From an uncultured Clostridia bacterium (GTDB lineage: Bacteria; Bacillota; Clostridia; Lachnospirales; CAG-274), in assembly GCA_944384195.1 (NCBI GenBank), contig CALWSK010000001.1, positions 186,001-250,000 of the forward strand: a stretch of DNA of 64,000 nt. Reading direction: 5' to 3'. The notes under the pieces are model-generated. The model was not told where the DNA came from. It was given only the letters and a program-made list of their open reading frames with translations, and searched no databases. A program made the position numbers and the translations under genes. This document shows positions 37,374 through 44,685 of the stretch, one piece after another; position 1 is the first letter of the stretch, and every line of letters begins with the position of its first letter.

Positions 37374-37682
37374 ATGATAAATGTTACTATAAAAACAAAT
37401 TTAAATATATACAAAACTACTTGTCAAAAAAATACCCCTTTAAAAGACTTAATAAAATCACTTAATATAAATTTTATATTCCCTTGTGGTTGTTCTGAAC
37501 GTTGCTTTAATTGTAAAGTAAAATATATAAATAATGCTCCTAACCCTTCAAAATTAGAAACTATAAAACTAAAAAATATTGAGCTAGAAGAAGGTATAAG
37601 ATTAGCTTGTTGTTCTTACATAACTGAAGATGTAAAAATAGAATTGAATGAAATAGAATACTCTAATTTTATAGATATTTAA
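37374..37682 (+). CDS. 2Fe-2S ferredoxin-type domain protein
   Basis: A 102-residue protein of the plant-type ferredoxin fold. The cluster loop reads FPCGCSERCFNC (near residues 37-48) and the last ligand is in RLACCSYI. This resembles the N-terminal ferredoxin domain of ASKHA-type corrinoid activators (FPCGGxGxCGxC), but here it stands alone. Whether it serves electron transfer, reductive activation or another role is unclear. It begins 3 bases after the SpoIID-like gene and shares its transcript. Confidence 0.75.
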   Translation: MINVTIKTNLNIYKTTCQKNTPLKDLIKSLNINFIFPCGCSERCFNCKVKYINNAPNPSKLETIKLKNIELEEGIRLACCSYITEDVKIELNEIEYSNFIDI

Positions 37683-37717
37683 CCTTTACTATTATTAATA
37701 CACTATAACTTTAAAAT

Positions 37718-37738
37718 GGCGTAGATAACCTCTACGCC
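37718..37738. terminator. Hairpin between ferredoxin-like gene and yjfB-like gene
   Basis: The stem GGCGTAGA/TCTACGCC with a five-base loop separates two convergent genes. T runs on either side are short, so strength is uncertain. Confidence 0.6.
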
Positions 37739-37745
37739 TAATTCT

Positions 37746-37928
37746 TTATAAACTATAATCTACACTAGAACCAGATGGCATAGAAGGAACTGCCATTTCC
37801 ATAATTTTTGAAATAGTTTGTTCACTTTCTTCCATTGATTTTTTTAACATAGAAATTCCTACATCATTAGATGCTTTTTGCATACTAATAGCTGTAGATG
37901 CCGTTGCAACACTTTCTATAATCCCCAT
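37746..37928 (-). CDS. YjfB-like putative motility protein
   Basis: A 60-residue protein matching the small YjfB family annotated as putative motility protein. Typical features are the N-terminal SVATASTAISMQKASNDVGISMLKKSME-type helix and a Pro/Ser-rich tail. No signal peptide or cysteine is present. It has AGGGGGAGGTGA upstream. The function is unknown; the only other motility-linked gene in this window is the decayed chemoreceptor. Confidence 0.75.
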   Translation of the reverse strand: MGIIESVATASTAISMQKASNDVGISMLKKSMEESEQTISKIMEMAVPSMPSGSSVDYSL

Positions 37929-37990
37929 ATTATCACCTCCCCCTTTATCATATTATCATATACTTTTTATAATATATTGTCAACAATAAT

Positions 37991-38021
37991 AAAAGGTTTA
38001 CAAAATTTGTAAACCTTTTTA
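37991..38021. terminator. Bidirectional terminator after the BFD-like gene
   Basis: A near-perfect stem AAAAGGTTTACAAA/TTTGTAAACCTTTT with minimal loop is flanked by T and A tracts, just past the BFD-like gene stop on the minus strand. Confidence 0.8.
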
Positions 38022-38035
38022 TATTTTAATTTATA

Positions 38036-38212
38036 TTATTTTTTAAGTTCTTCTATAAATTTTTCAACATCAATCTTACAGCATCCACAACCTGTGCTAC
38101 ATTTTGTTTTAGCTTGAATAGCTTCAAAAGTAGTAGCTCCAGCCTTAAAAGCATCTTCTATAGCACCCGCACTAACATTCATACATCTACAAATAATTTT
38201 ATTTCTATCCAT
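38036..38212 (-). CDS. BFD-like [2Fe-2S]-binding protein
   Basis: A 58-residue protein of the bacterioferritin-associated-ferredoxin-like fold. The four cysteines follow the family spacing Cys-x-Cys ... Cys-x2-Cys-type pattern (ICRCMNVS near residue 7, and CSTGCGCC near residue 38). I choose ATG 38212, because the in-frame TTG at 38227 lies inside the GGGAGG ribosome binding site. Such domains carry electrons or occur as modules in larger oxidoreductases, and this one stands alone. Partner unknown. Confidence 0.85.
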   Translation of the reverse strand: MDRNKIICRCMNVSAGAIEDAFKAGATTFEAIQAKTKCSTGCGCCKIDVEKFIEELKK

Positions 38213-38570
38213 ATCTAATCCTCCCAATTATAAGATAAATTTATTACGGATATATTATATAATTTAATAAATATCTTGTCAATATATATTGCTAAATATT
38301 ATTTTTTATGATAAATATTGTTATATTTTTATAAAATTTTACTTATTTACATATATTTTTATTATTTAAACATTATTACTTAAAATTAATTATAAATAAA
38401 TATCTTTTATTTATATATATTTCATAATAATTCTATGTGTATTTTGTGTAATTTAACAAAGTATTCTATTTTTTTATTTTACTTATCTTTTTATATTGTT
38501 AAATTTATAAATATTTGCTATAATTTAGTTAAATAGTTATTATCATATTTTTTCAAGAGGTGAGGTTTTT
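38213..38570. promoter_or_regulatory. Intergenic region with promoter of the Agr-like pair
   Basis: About 350 bases of very AT-rich sequence. TTGTTA (38496-38501) and TATAAT (38519-38524), 17 bases apart, form a good plus-strand promoter. The inverted repeat ATTTAACAA (38451-38459) and TTGTTAAAT (38496-38504) overlaps its -35 and could bind the LytTR regulator. No agrB, agrD or RNA gene is seen. Confidence 0.55.
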
Positions 38571-39281
38571 ATGCTAAATATTACTATATTTGATGATAAT
38601 AAAAAAATTTGCGAAAATTTACGCAATAATATTAAATCTTATTTTGAAAATCTTAAAGAAGAAGTAATCATCAATACATTTTCCTCGAGCAAGGATTTTT
38701 TAGCATATTTTAATAAAAATAAAAATTTAGATATACTATTTTTAGATATAGAAATAGATGAATTTAGTGGTATAAATATTGCAGATATAATTAGAAATCA
38801 ATTTGAAGATGATTATTGTAAAATTATATTTATCTCCGCTCATCAAAGTTATGCTATGTCTCTTTTTAAATTAAGACCAACTGATTTTCTTATAAAACCT
38901 ATAACCACACAAAATCTTTATCAATGTTTGGATATGGTATTAAATATAATAAATAGAGATAGGAAAATTTTTAAATATAAAATTCGTAGCGAAATATTTT
39001 CAGAACCTTTAAAAAATATAATTTTATTTGAAAGTATGGGCAGAAAAATAAAAATATATACAAAGAAAAATGAAACCACATTTTATGGTTGTCTAAAGGA
39101 TATATGCAAAGACCTAGAAAAATTTAATTTCATACAAACTCATAACTCATTTTTAATAAACTCTTCTTTCATATCAAAAGTATGTAAAACAGAGGTTATT
39201 TTAACAACTGGTATGTCTATCCCTATAAGTAGAGCAAATAAAGATAGGATTTTAAGTTTATACTTAAATGACGCACATTGA
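38571..39281 (+). CDS. LytTR-family response regulator (AgrA-like)
   Basis: A 236-residue response regulator. The receiver (residues 1-125) has the acidic pair at IFDDN, the phosphoacceptor Asp near residue 60 (LFLDIEID), IFISAH and FLIKP with the conserved Lys. The LytTR DNA-binding domain spans about 140-235 (ILFESMGRKIKIYT, FIQTHNSFLINSSFI). It overlaps the kinase gene by 14 bases, so the two are coupled. LytTR regulators of this kind usually control quorum-sensing, bacteriocin or virulence genes; targets are not visible here. Confidence 0.9.
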   Translation: MLNITIFDDNKKICENLRNNIKSYFENLKEEVIINTFSSSKDFLAYFNKNKNLDILFLDIEIDEFSGINIADIIRNQFEDDYCKIIFISAHQSYAMSLFKLRPTDFLIKPITTQNLYQCLDMVLNIINRDRKIFKYKIRSEIFSEPLKNIILFESMGRKIKIYTKKNETTFYGCLKDICKDLEKFNFIQTHNSFLINSSFISKVCKTEVILTTGMSIPISRANKDRILSLYLNDAH

Positions 39282-40563
39282 TAAAGATATATACTTATAT
39301 ATTATAGTATATTTTATAATAAATATATTAAAAGTTTTTATACTAAAAAATTTAATATATTTATTCTTAAATAAAAAAGCTATAAATAAAAATTTAGAAT
39401 GTATCTCATTTCTAATATATTATATTATAGTAACAACTACTGCTTTACTTATACATATACCTTTTGTTACATTAATCATAAATCTTCTAGGATTATATAT
39501 TATTATGTACAATTATAGAGTTGATTTTACTTACAGAATTTCTTGTAGTGTTTTTGTATATTCTATAATAATGATTCCTGAAATATTTTTTCATAAATTA
39601 TTAAAGCCTAAATTTTTAGATATATTTAAAGACATAAAAGAAAGTTATCTTATACTACTTATTTTTTTACAAATTTTTATTTTGTTAATATATATTATTA
39701 TAACTGCTATAAATAGAGTAAAAAATAAACATAAAATAGCTAATGCTTATATATTTGCTCTATCTTGTATAAACATTGTTTTGACATTGTTTTTGTTTTT
39801 AGATACATATATTAGTTCAAATCATTTTGTTTTCTATACTGTAACATTATTTATAATTTCTATTAGTTCTCTTTATGCTTATGCTAGACTAATAGAAACT
39901 TATAATCAAAAATTTAAACTAGATATGCTTACAAAACAAAATTATTATTATCAAAATCAAATAGATACAATAAATAAACTAAATAAAACTACAAAATTTT
40001 TAAAACACGATTATAAAAACCATATAAATATTATAAATCAACTTCTTCAAGATAAAGATATTTTAGAACTTGAAAAATATATGTCTAGCTTATGTCAAGA
40101 AATGCATAGAATAGATAAAATAGTATTTACAGAAAATTTAGTTATTGATAGTATATTAAATTTTAAACTAGATGAAATTAAGTCTAAAAATATATCTTAT
40201 GATTTTAAAATTAATATACCAAAAAATCTAAATGTAAATACTCTTGATATAAATATCCTTATGAGTAATCTTTTAGATAATGCTATAGAAGCTACTTCCA
40301 AAGAAACTAACTCCAATAATCCATATATAAAGTTTGCCTTAAAACTTGTTAATAATATCTTTATAATAAAATGTGAAAACAGTTTTGATGGAAATATAAA
40401 AAAAAATGGCAAGTATTTTATAACTACAAAAGAAAATTTTGAGAATTCTGGTATTGGTATATTTAATATAAAAACTGTTGTTGAAAAATATGATGGAACC
40501 TTAAATATGGATTTTAACGAAAGTTGTTTTAAAACTAAAATAAGTTTAATTTTAGATATTTAG
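39268..40563 (+). CDS. GHKL sensor histidine kinase (AgrC-like)
   Basis: A 431-residue membrane kinase. The first 210 residues contain about six to seven membrane helices, as in AgrC-type peptide receptors. The phosphorylated histidine lies in FLKHDYKNH (near residue 246). The GHKL ATPase domain has the N box NILMSNLLDNAIEA and the G box SGIGIFNIKTVVEKYDG. It overlaps the LytTR regulator. The agrB and agrD genes that would make a cyclic peptide signal are not in the window, so its ligand is unknown. Confidence 0.9.
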   Translation: MTHIDKDIYLYIIVYFIINILKVFILKNLIYLFLNKKAINKNLECISFLIYYIIVTTTALLIHIPFVTLIINLLGLYIIMYNYRVDFTYRISCSVFVYSIIMIPEIFFHKLLKPKFLDIFKDIKESYLILLIFLQIFILLIYIIITAINRVKNKHKIANAYIFALSCINIVLTLFLFLDTYISSNHFVFYTVTLFIISISSLYAYARLIETYNQKFKLDMLTKQNYYYQNQIDTINKLNKTTKFLKHDYKNHINIINQLLQDKDILELEKYMSSLCQEMHRIDKIVFTENLVIDSILNFKLDEIKSKNISYDFKINIPKNLNVNTLDINILMSNLLDNAIEATSKETNSNNPYIKFALKLVNNIFIIKCENSFDGNIKKNGKYFITTKENFENSGIGIFNIKTVVEKYDGTLNMDFNESCFKTKISLILDI

Positions 40564-40695
40564 TCCAATTATTACATCATATCCACATTTTATTACATTT
40601 ACATTGACTCAAATAAAAATATTTGTTATAAACATATTGTATTTTATTTTTTATTATTTAATGTTTTTATTTTTAATCTGGGTTTCACCTATGTC

Positions 40696-40727
40696 AAGCT
40701 TATAGATAAAATCTATAAGCTTTTTTG
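40696..40727 (+). terminator. Terminator after the Agr-like pair
   Basis: A 12-base-pair stem AAGCTTATAGAT/ATCTATAAGCTT with a three-base loop is followed by a T run, upstream of the cobalamin operon. Confidence 0.85.
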
Positions 40728-40805
40728 TTTTTTCATTTTAAAATAATATTAGACAAAATATATTTTAAATGTTATAATTTATAAAAAATTATAAAGGGTG
40801 ATTTT

Positions 40806-41330
40806 ATGGAAAAAGGATATACACAAGTATATACTGGTAATGGTAAAGGAAAGACAACTTGTATGTTAGGACTTGTTCTTAGAGCATCTGGAGCAGATAA
40901 AAAAATATATATAGGTCAATTTATGAAAGATGATGATTATAGCGAAATAATAGCTATAAAAAAATTTCTTCCAAATGTAACTCTAGAACAATATGGAACG
41001 GGTAAGGGATTTGCAAAAAAAGGTCATCTAAAAGACTACGATATTTCTTGTGGAAATAATGGTTATGATAGAGCTATAGAAATATTAAAACAAAATGAAT
41101 ATGATATATATATATTTGATGAAATAAATGTTGCAGTTTATATGGAAATATTAACAGAAAAACAAATATTAAATCTTATGGACTTAAAGCCAGAAAATAG
41201 TGAGCTTATATTAACTGGAAGATATGCATTAGATAGTGTTATAGAAAAAGCAGATTTAGTTACAGAAATGAAGGAAATTAAACATTATTATAAGCAAGGT
41301 GTAATGGCTAGAGTTGGTATAGAAAAATAG
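40806..41330 (+). CDS. cobO: Cob(I)yrinic acid a,c-diamide adenosyltransferase
   Basis: A 174-residue CobA/CobO/BtuR-type ATP:corrinoid adenosyltransferase. The P-loop GNGKGKTT spans residues 11-18, VLRASGADKKIYIGQFMK follows, and the Walker B-like motif is YDIYIFDEIN. It attaches the adenosyl group to reduced corrinoids in both synthesis and salvage. It is the first of five closely spaced genes for the late part of the cobalamin pathway. The leader shows AAAGGGTGA but no cobalamin riboswitch. Confidence 0.92.
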   Translation: MEKGYTQVYTGNGKGKTTCMLGLVLRASGADKKIYIGQFMKDDDYSEIIAIKKFLPNVTLEQYGTGKGFAKKGHLKDYDISCGNNGYDRAIEILKQNEYDIYIFDEINVAVYMEILTEKQILNLMDLKPENSELILTGRYALDSVIEKADLVTEMKEIKHYYKQGVMARVGIEK

Positions 41331-41335
41331 ATATT

Positions 41336-41932
41336 ATGTATAAATTTGTTTTTGATTTAGATAGCACAATAACTAAAGAAGAACTTTTACCTATGATAGC
41401 TAAACATATAGGTATATATGAAAAAATATTATCTATGACAAAAAATGCTATGCAAGGAAATGATAATTTTGAGCAGAATTTTAAATCTAGAATATCTCTA
41501 ATAAATGACTTAAAAATAGAAGATATTCAAAATATAACTAAAAATGCCAGCTTAAACCCTTATATAGTACGTTTCATAAAAGAAAATAAAAATAGATGTA
41601 TAATAGTAACTGGTAATTTATATGAAATAATCTACCCTATTCTAAAAACCTTGGATATGGAAGATAAATGCTACTGTTCTATAGCTAATGTTATAAATAA
41701 TAAGATAGTATCAGTAGAAAAAGTAATAAATAAAAAGGATATTGTATCAAAATTTAATTTTCCATTTGTAGCTATTGGAGATGGAGCAAATGATATAGAT
41801 ATGTTAAGGCTTGCAAATGTAGGTATAGCATACGGAAATAAATACAATCTACATAGAGAACTTATAAAAGTATCTAATCATATTTTTGATGATGATAAAA
41901 AACTATACAAATTTTTAAATACTTTACTATAA
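41336..41932 (+). CDS. HAD-family phosphatase, phosphoserine-phosphatase-like
   Basis: A 198-residue haloacid dehalogenase-fold enzyme. Motif I is FDLDSTIT (nucleophile Asp and second Asp), motif II VTGN, motif III a Lys near VEKVINKKD, and motif IV AIGDGANDIDML. The layout resembles SerB-type phosphatases. Its location between cobO and cbiB suggests a corrinoid role. Candidates are dephosphorylation of alpha-ribazole phosphate or cobalamin 5'-phosphate, replacing CobC, or making an amino-alcohol precursor; simple phosphoserine phosphatase is also possible. It starts 5 bases after cobO and ends 11 bases before cbiB. Confidence 0.8.
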   Translation: MYKFVFDLDSTITKEELLPMIAKHIGIYEKILSMTKNAMQGNDNFEQNFKSRISLINDLKIEDIQNITKNASLNPYIVRFIKENKNRCIIVTGNLYEIIYPILKTLDMEDKCYCSIANVINNKIVSVEKVINKKDIVSKFNFPFVAIGDGANDIDMLRLANVGIAYGNKYNLHRELIKVSNHIFDDDKKLYKFLNTLL

Positions 41933-41943
41933 GGAGAAAAACT

Positions 41944-42897
41944 ATGCAAACTACCCTACTTGCAATAATATTAGCCTTTTTTCTAGATATGATAATAGGC
42001 GACCCACACAATCCTTACCACCCTATTTGTATAATAGGAAAAATTATATCTTATTTTATATCACTATACGACAAACTAAAAATAAAAAATTTAAAATTTC
42101 AATTTTTATATGGTATGTTTATGAATATATTTATTATAATGATTGTGTTTTTTTCTACCCTTAGTATAGTAGTTTTTCTATATAAAATAAATTTTCTATT
42201 AGGATTTTTATTTGAAATTATATTTGCCTACTTTATAATAGCCCCAAAATGTCTATATTTAGAAAGTATGAAAGTATATAAGGCTTTACAATCAAAGGAT
42301 GTAGAAAAAGCAAGACTAAATTTATCTTATATAGTAGGAAGAGATACTCAAAATTTACAAGAAGATGATATTATAAAAGCGACTGTAGAAACTGTATCAG
42401 AAAATCTTTGTGATGGAGTTATAGCTCCCCTTTTTTATCTTGCTATAGGTGGTGTTCCTCTTGGTATGCTATATAAAGCAGTAAATACTCTAGATTCTAT
42501 GGTTGGATATAAAAATGAAAAATTTTTATATTTTGGTAAATTTTCTGCTAGAATAGATGATATTTTAAATTTTATACCTGCTAGACTATCTGCAATTTTA
42601 ATGCTAATTTCTACTCTAATATTAAAGCTAAATTTTAAAAATGCTCTAAAAATATATATAAGAGATAGATATAAACATTCTAGTCCAAACTCTGCCCATA
42701 CAGAAGCTGTTTGTGCTGGAGCTTTAGGTATTTTACTTGGTGGTGATAGTTACTATAAAGGAATACTAGTAAAAAAAGATACTATAGGAAATTTTATAAA
42801 TAAACCTATCAATCAAGATATAATAAGAGCTAATTCTCTTATGTACCTTTCTAGTGCTATTTTTATCATAATATTAGCCTTAATTTTATTTTTATAA
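41944..42897 (+). CDS. cbiB: Adenosylcobinamide-phosphate synthase CbiB
   Basis: A 317-residue integral membrane enzyme that joins aminopropanol phosphate (or a related amino alcohol) to adenosylcobyric acid. Family motifs are the early FFLDMIIGDPHNPYHPI, RDTQNLQEDDIIKATVETVSENLCDGVIAPLFY, VNTLDSMVGYKNEKF and DRYKHSSPNSAHTEA. About five membrane helices are visible. It is followed 10 bases later by the decarboxylase gene that makes its substrate. Confidence 0.94.
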   Translation: MQTTLLAIILAFFLDMIIGDPHNPYHPICIIGKIISYFISLYDKLKIKNLKFQFLYGMFMNIFIIMIVFFSTLSIVVFLYKINFLLGFLFEIIFAYFIIAPKCLYLESMKVYKALQSKDVEKARLNLSYIVGRDTQNLQEDDIIKATVETVSENLCDGVIAPLFYLAIGGVPLGMLYKAVNTLDSMVGYKNEKFLYFGKFSARIDDILNFIPARLSAILMLISTLILKLNFKNALKIYIRDRYKHSSPNSAHTEAVCAGALGILLGGDSYYKGILVKKDTIGNFINKPINQDIIRANSLMYLSSAIFIIILALILFL

Positions 42898-42907
42898 GAG
42901 GTGAAGT

Positions 42908-43972
42908 ATGTATAAATACGAACACGGCGGAAATGAAAGATTTAAAAATAAAGAAATTATAGATTTTTCTGCAAATATAAATCCTTTAGGAATAGAAAAA
43001 GACGCCTTAAAAGTTTTAGAAAATTCTTTTAAAACTAGTTCTCTATATCCAGATAATTTTTCTACAAAACTTAGAGAAAAAATATCTCTTTATGAAAATA
43101 TAGATAGTAAAAATATATTTTGTAGTAACGGAGCTTCTGACATAATTTTTAGAAGCGTATTATATTTAAAACCAAAATCTGCTCTTGTACTAGCTCCTAC
43201 ATTTTCTGACTACGAAAGAGCTTTAAATACAGTAAATACAAAAATATATAAATATAATCTAAAAAAAGAGAAAGATTTTAACTTAGATGAACATATTTTA
43301 TATACCATAGAAAACAATAATTTTGATATGATATTTCTATGCTCTCCTAATAATCCTACGGGACAAATAATAGAAAAAAACTTATTAGAAAAAATATTAT
43401 ATATTTGTAAAACAAAAAATACTTTTGTATTTATAGATGAATGCTTTTTAGACTTTTTAGAAAATAAAGAAGATTATACGGCAAAATATTTTATGAATTC
43501 ATATAAGAATTTTTGTATCTTAAAAGCTTTTACTAAAATGTTTGCTATGGCCGGTTTTAGACTAGGATATTGCATTTGCCCTTCAGAAGAGTTTATAAAT
43601 AATCTTTATTCTTATGGTGCAGATTGGGCAGTATCTGTATTTGCTCAAGATATGGGAGTTTATGTATTAGAAAATAGTAAAGACTACATAAAAAATAGTA
43701 TAGAATATATAAATAAAGAAAAAGCTAATATAATAAATAGTCTAGAAGCTTTAGATTTTAAAATAATAGGCAGTAAGGCTAATTATATATTTTTTAAAGC
43801 TTATGAAGATTTTGATAAAATATTATATAAAAAATATAATATTTGTATAAGAAATTGTAGCAATTATTCAAATTTAAATGATGAATATTTTAGACTTGGA
43901 ATATCTACTAAAGAAAACAACCAAAAACTAAAAGACGCATTAGAAGAAATAAGAAAGAAGGTAATAAAATGA
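42908..43972 (+). CDS. cobD: Threonine-phosphate decarboxylase CobD
   Basis: A 354-residue PLP enzyme of the class I/II aminotransferase fold that decarboxylates L-threonine phosphate to aminopropanol phosphate for CbiB. The N-terminal YEHGGN and DFSANINPLG segments are typical for CobD. CSPNNPTGQ and FIDECFLDF line the PLP site, and KAFTKMFAMAGFRLGY holds the Schiff-base Lys. HisC-type aminotransferases are close relatives, but the motif set and the cob operon point to CobD. It overlaps the DUF71 gene by 4 bases. Confidence 0.9.
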   Translation: MYKYEHGGNERFKNKEIIDFSANINPLGIEKDALKVLENSFKTSSLYPDNFSTKLREKISLYENIDSKNIFCSNGASDIIFRSVLYLKPKSALVLAPTFSDYERALNTVNTKIYKYNLKKEKDFNLDEHILYTIENNNFDMIFLCSPNNPTGQIIEKNLLEKILYICKTKNTFVFIDECFLDFLENKEDYTAKYFMNSYKNFCILKAFTKMFAMAGFRLGYCICPSEEFINNLYSYGADWAVSVFAQDMGVYVLENSKDYIKNSIEYINKEKANIINSLEALDFKIIGSKANYIFFKAYEDFDKILYKKYNICIRNCSNYSNLNDEYFRLGISTKENNQKLKDALEEIRKKVIK

Positions 43973-44652
43973 TAGATGATAATTTAAAGGGAAAAAAATT
44001 TGTAGCTTCTTATAGTGGTGGTAAAGATAGTATGCTTTCTATTTATAGAGCCATGAAAAAAGGGTTAGAACCTGTTTGCCTTATTATTACATATAATAAA
44101 GATAGAAATCTTTCTTGGTTTCACGGTGTACCAAAACAAGTTTTAGATAGTGTTTCTTCATCCTTAGGAATACCTATTTGGCTTATAGAAACAGATTCTA
44201 AAAACTATACTAAAAATTTTGAGCAAGGGCTAAAAAAAGCTAAAGACTTAGGAGCAGAAGTTTGTATATTTGGAGATATAGACTTGCAAGCTCATTTTGA
44301 TTGGTGTGATGAAAGATGTCAAAATGTAGGTTTAAAATCTTGTTTTCCTCTTTGGAAAGAAAATAGAAAAGACCTAGTTTTTGAATTTTTAGATAGTGGA
44401 TTTAAAACTAAATTTACTGTAATAAATAATTCTATGCTAGATGACAAATTTTTAGGTATGACTATGACGAAAGATATCTGTTTAGAAATAGAAAGCCTAG
44501 GAGCAGACGCTTGTGGTGAAAATGGTGAATATCATACTTTTGTATATGATGGTCCTATATTTAAAAATAAGATAGAGTTTGAATTAAAAGATAAAATAAT
44601 AGAAGATAAATATTCTATAATGCCAATAACCCACCCCAGCGTGAAGGGCTAA
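43969..44652 (+). CDS. DUF71-family ATP pyrophosphatase, B12-associated type
   Basis: A 227-residue PP-loop ATPase (COG2102). The ATP pyrophosphatase motif SYSGGKDSML is near residues 14-23, and the family tail GADACGENGEYHTFVYDGPIF near residues 180-200. Eukaryal and archaeal members make diphthamide, which bacteria lack. Comparative genomics has split off a bacterial subgroup found with cobalamin genes and predicted to act in B12 salvage. This gene overlaps cobD by 4 bases, so the context fits that subgroup. The reaction is unproven; amidation or deamidation of a corrinoid or precursor would suit the fold. The C-terminal few codons lie in a GC-richer hairpin region. Confidence 0.8.
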   Translation: MIDDNLKGKKFVASYSGGKDSMLSIYRAMKKGLEPVCLIITYNKDRNLSWFHGVPKQVLDSVSSSLGIPIWLIETDSKNYTKNFEQGLKKAKDLGAEVCIFGDIDLQAHFDWCDERCQNVGLKSCFPLWKENRKDLVFEFLDSGFKTKFTVINNSMLDDKFLGMTMTKDICLEIESLGADACGENGEYHTFVYDGPIFKNKIEFELKDKIIEDKYSIMPITHPSVKG

Positions 44653-44682
44653 GCCCTTTCACACTCCCAAGAGCATAAGCTC
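44641..44682. terminator. Tandem hairpins between the cobalamin operon and the MATE gene
   Basis: A stem GTGAAGGGCT/AGCCCTTTCAC with one bulge covers the DUF71 stop codon, and a second small stem GAGC-ATAA-GCTC follows. The plus-strand tail is T-rich (AATTTTTATTTATTTT). It separates convergent genes and probably terminates both. The patch is markedly richer in G and C than its surroundings. Confidence 0.55.
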
Positions 44683-44685
44683 ATA

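Noticed and set aside
40564..40805. Cobalamin riboswitch before the cob operon
   Set aside because: Only a terminator and AT-rich sequence are present; no B12-box or aptamer core could be found.
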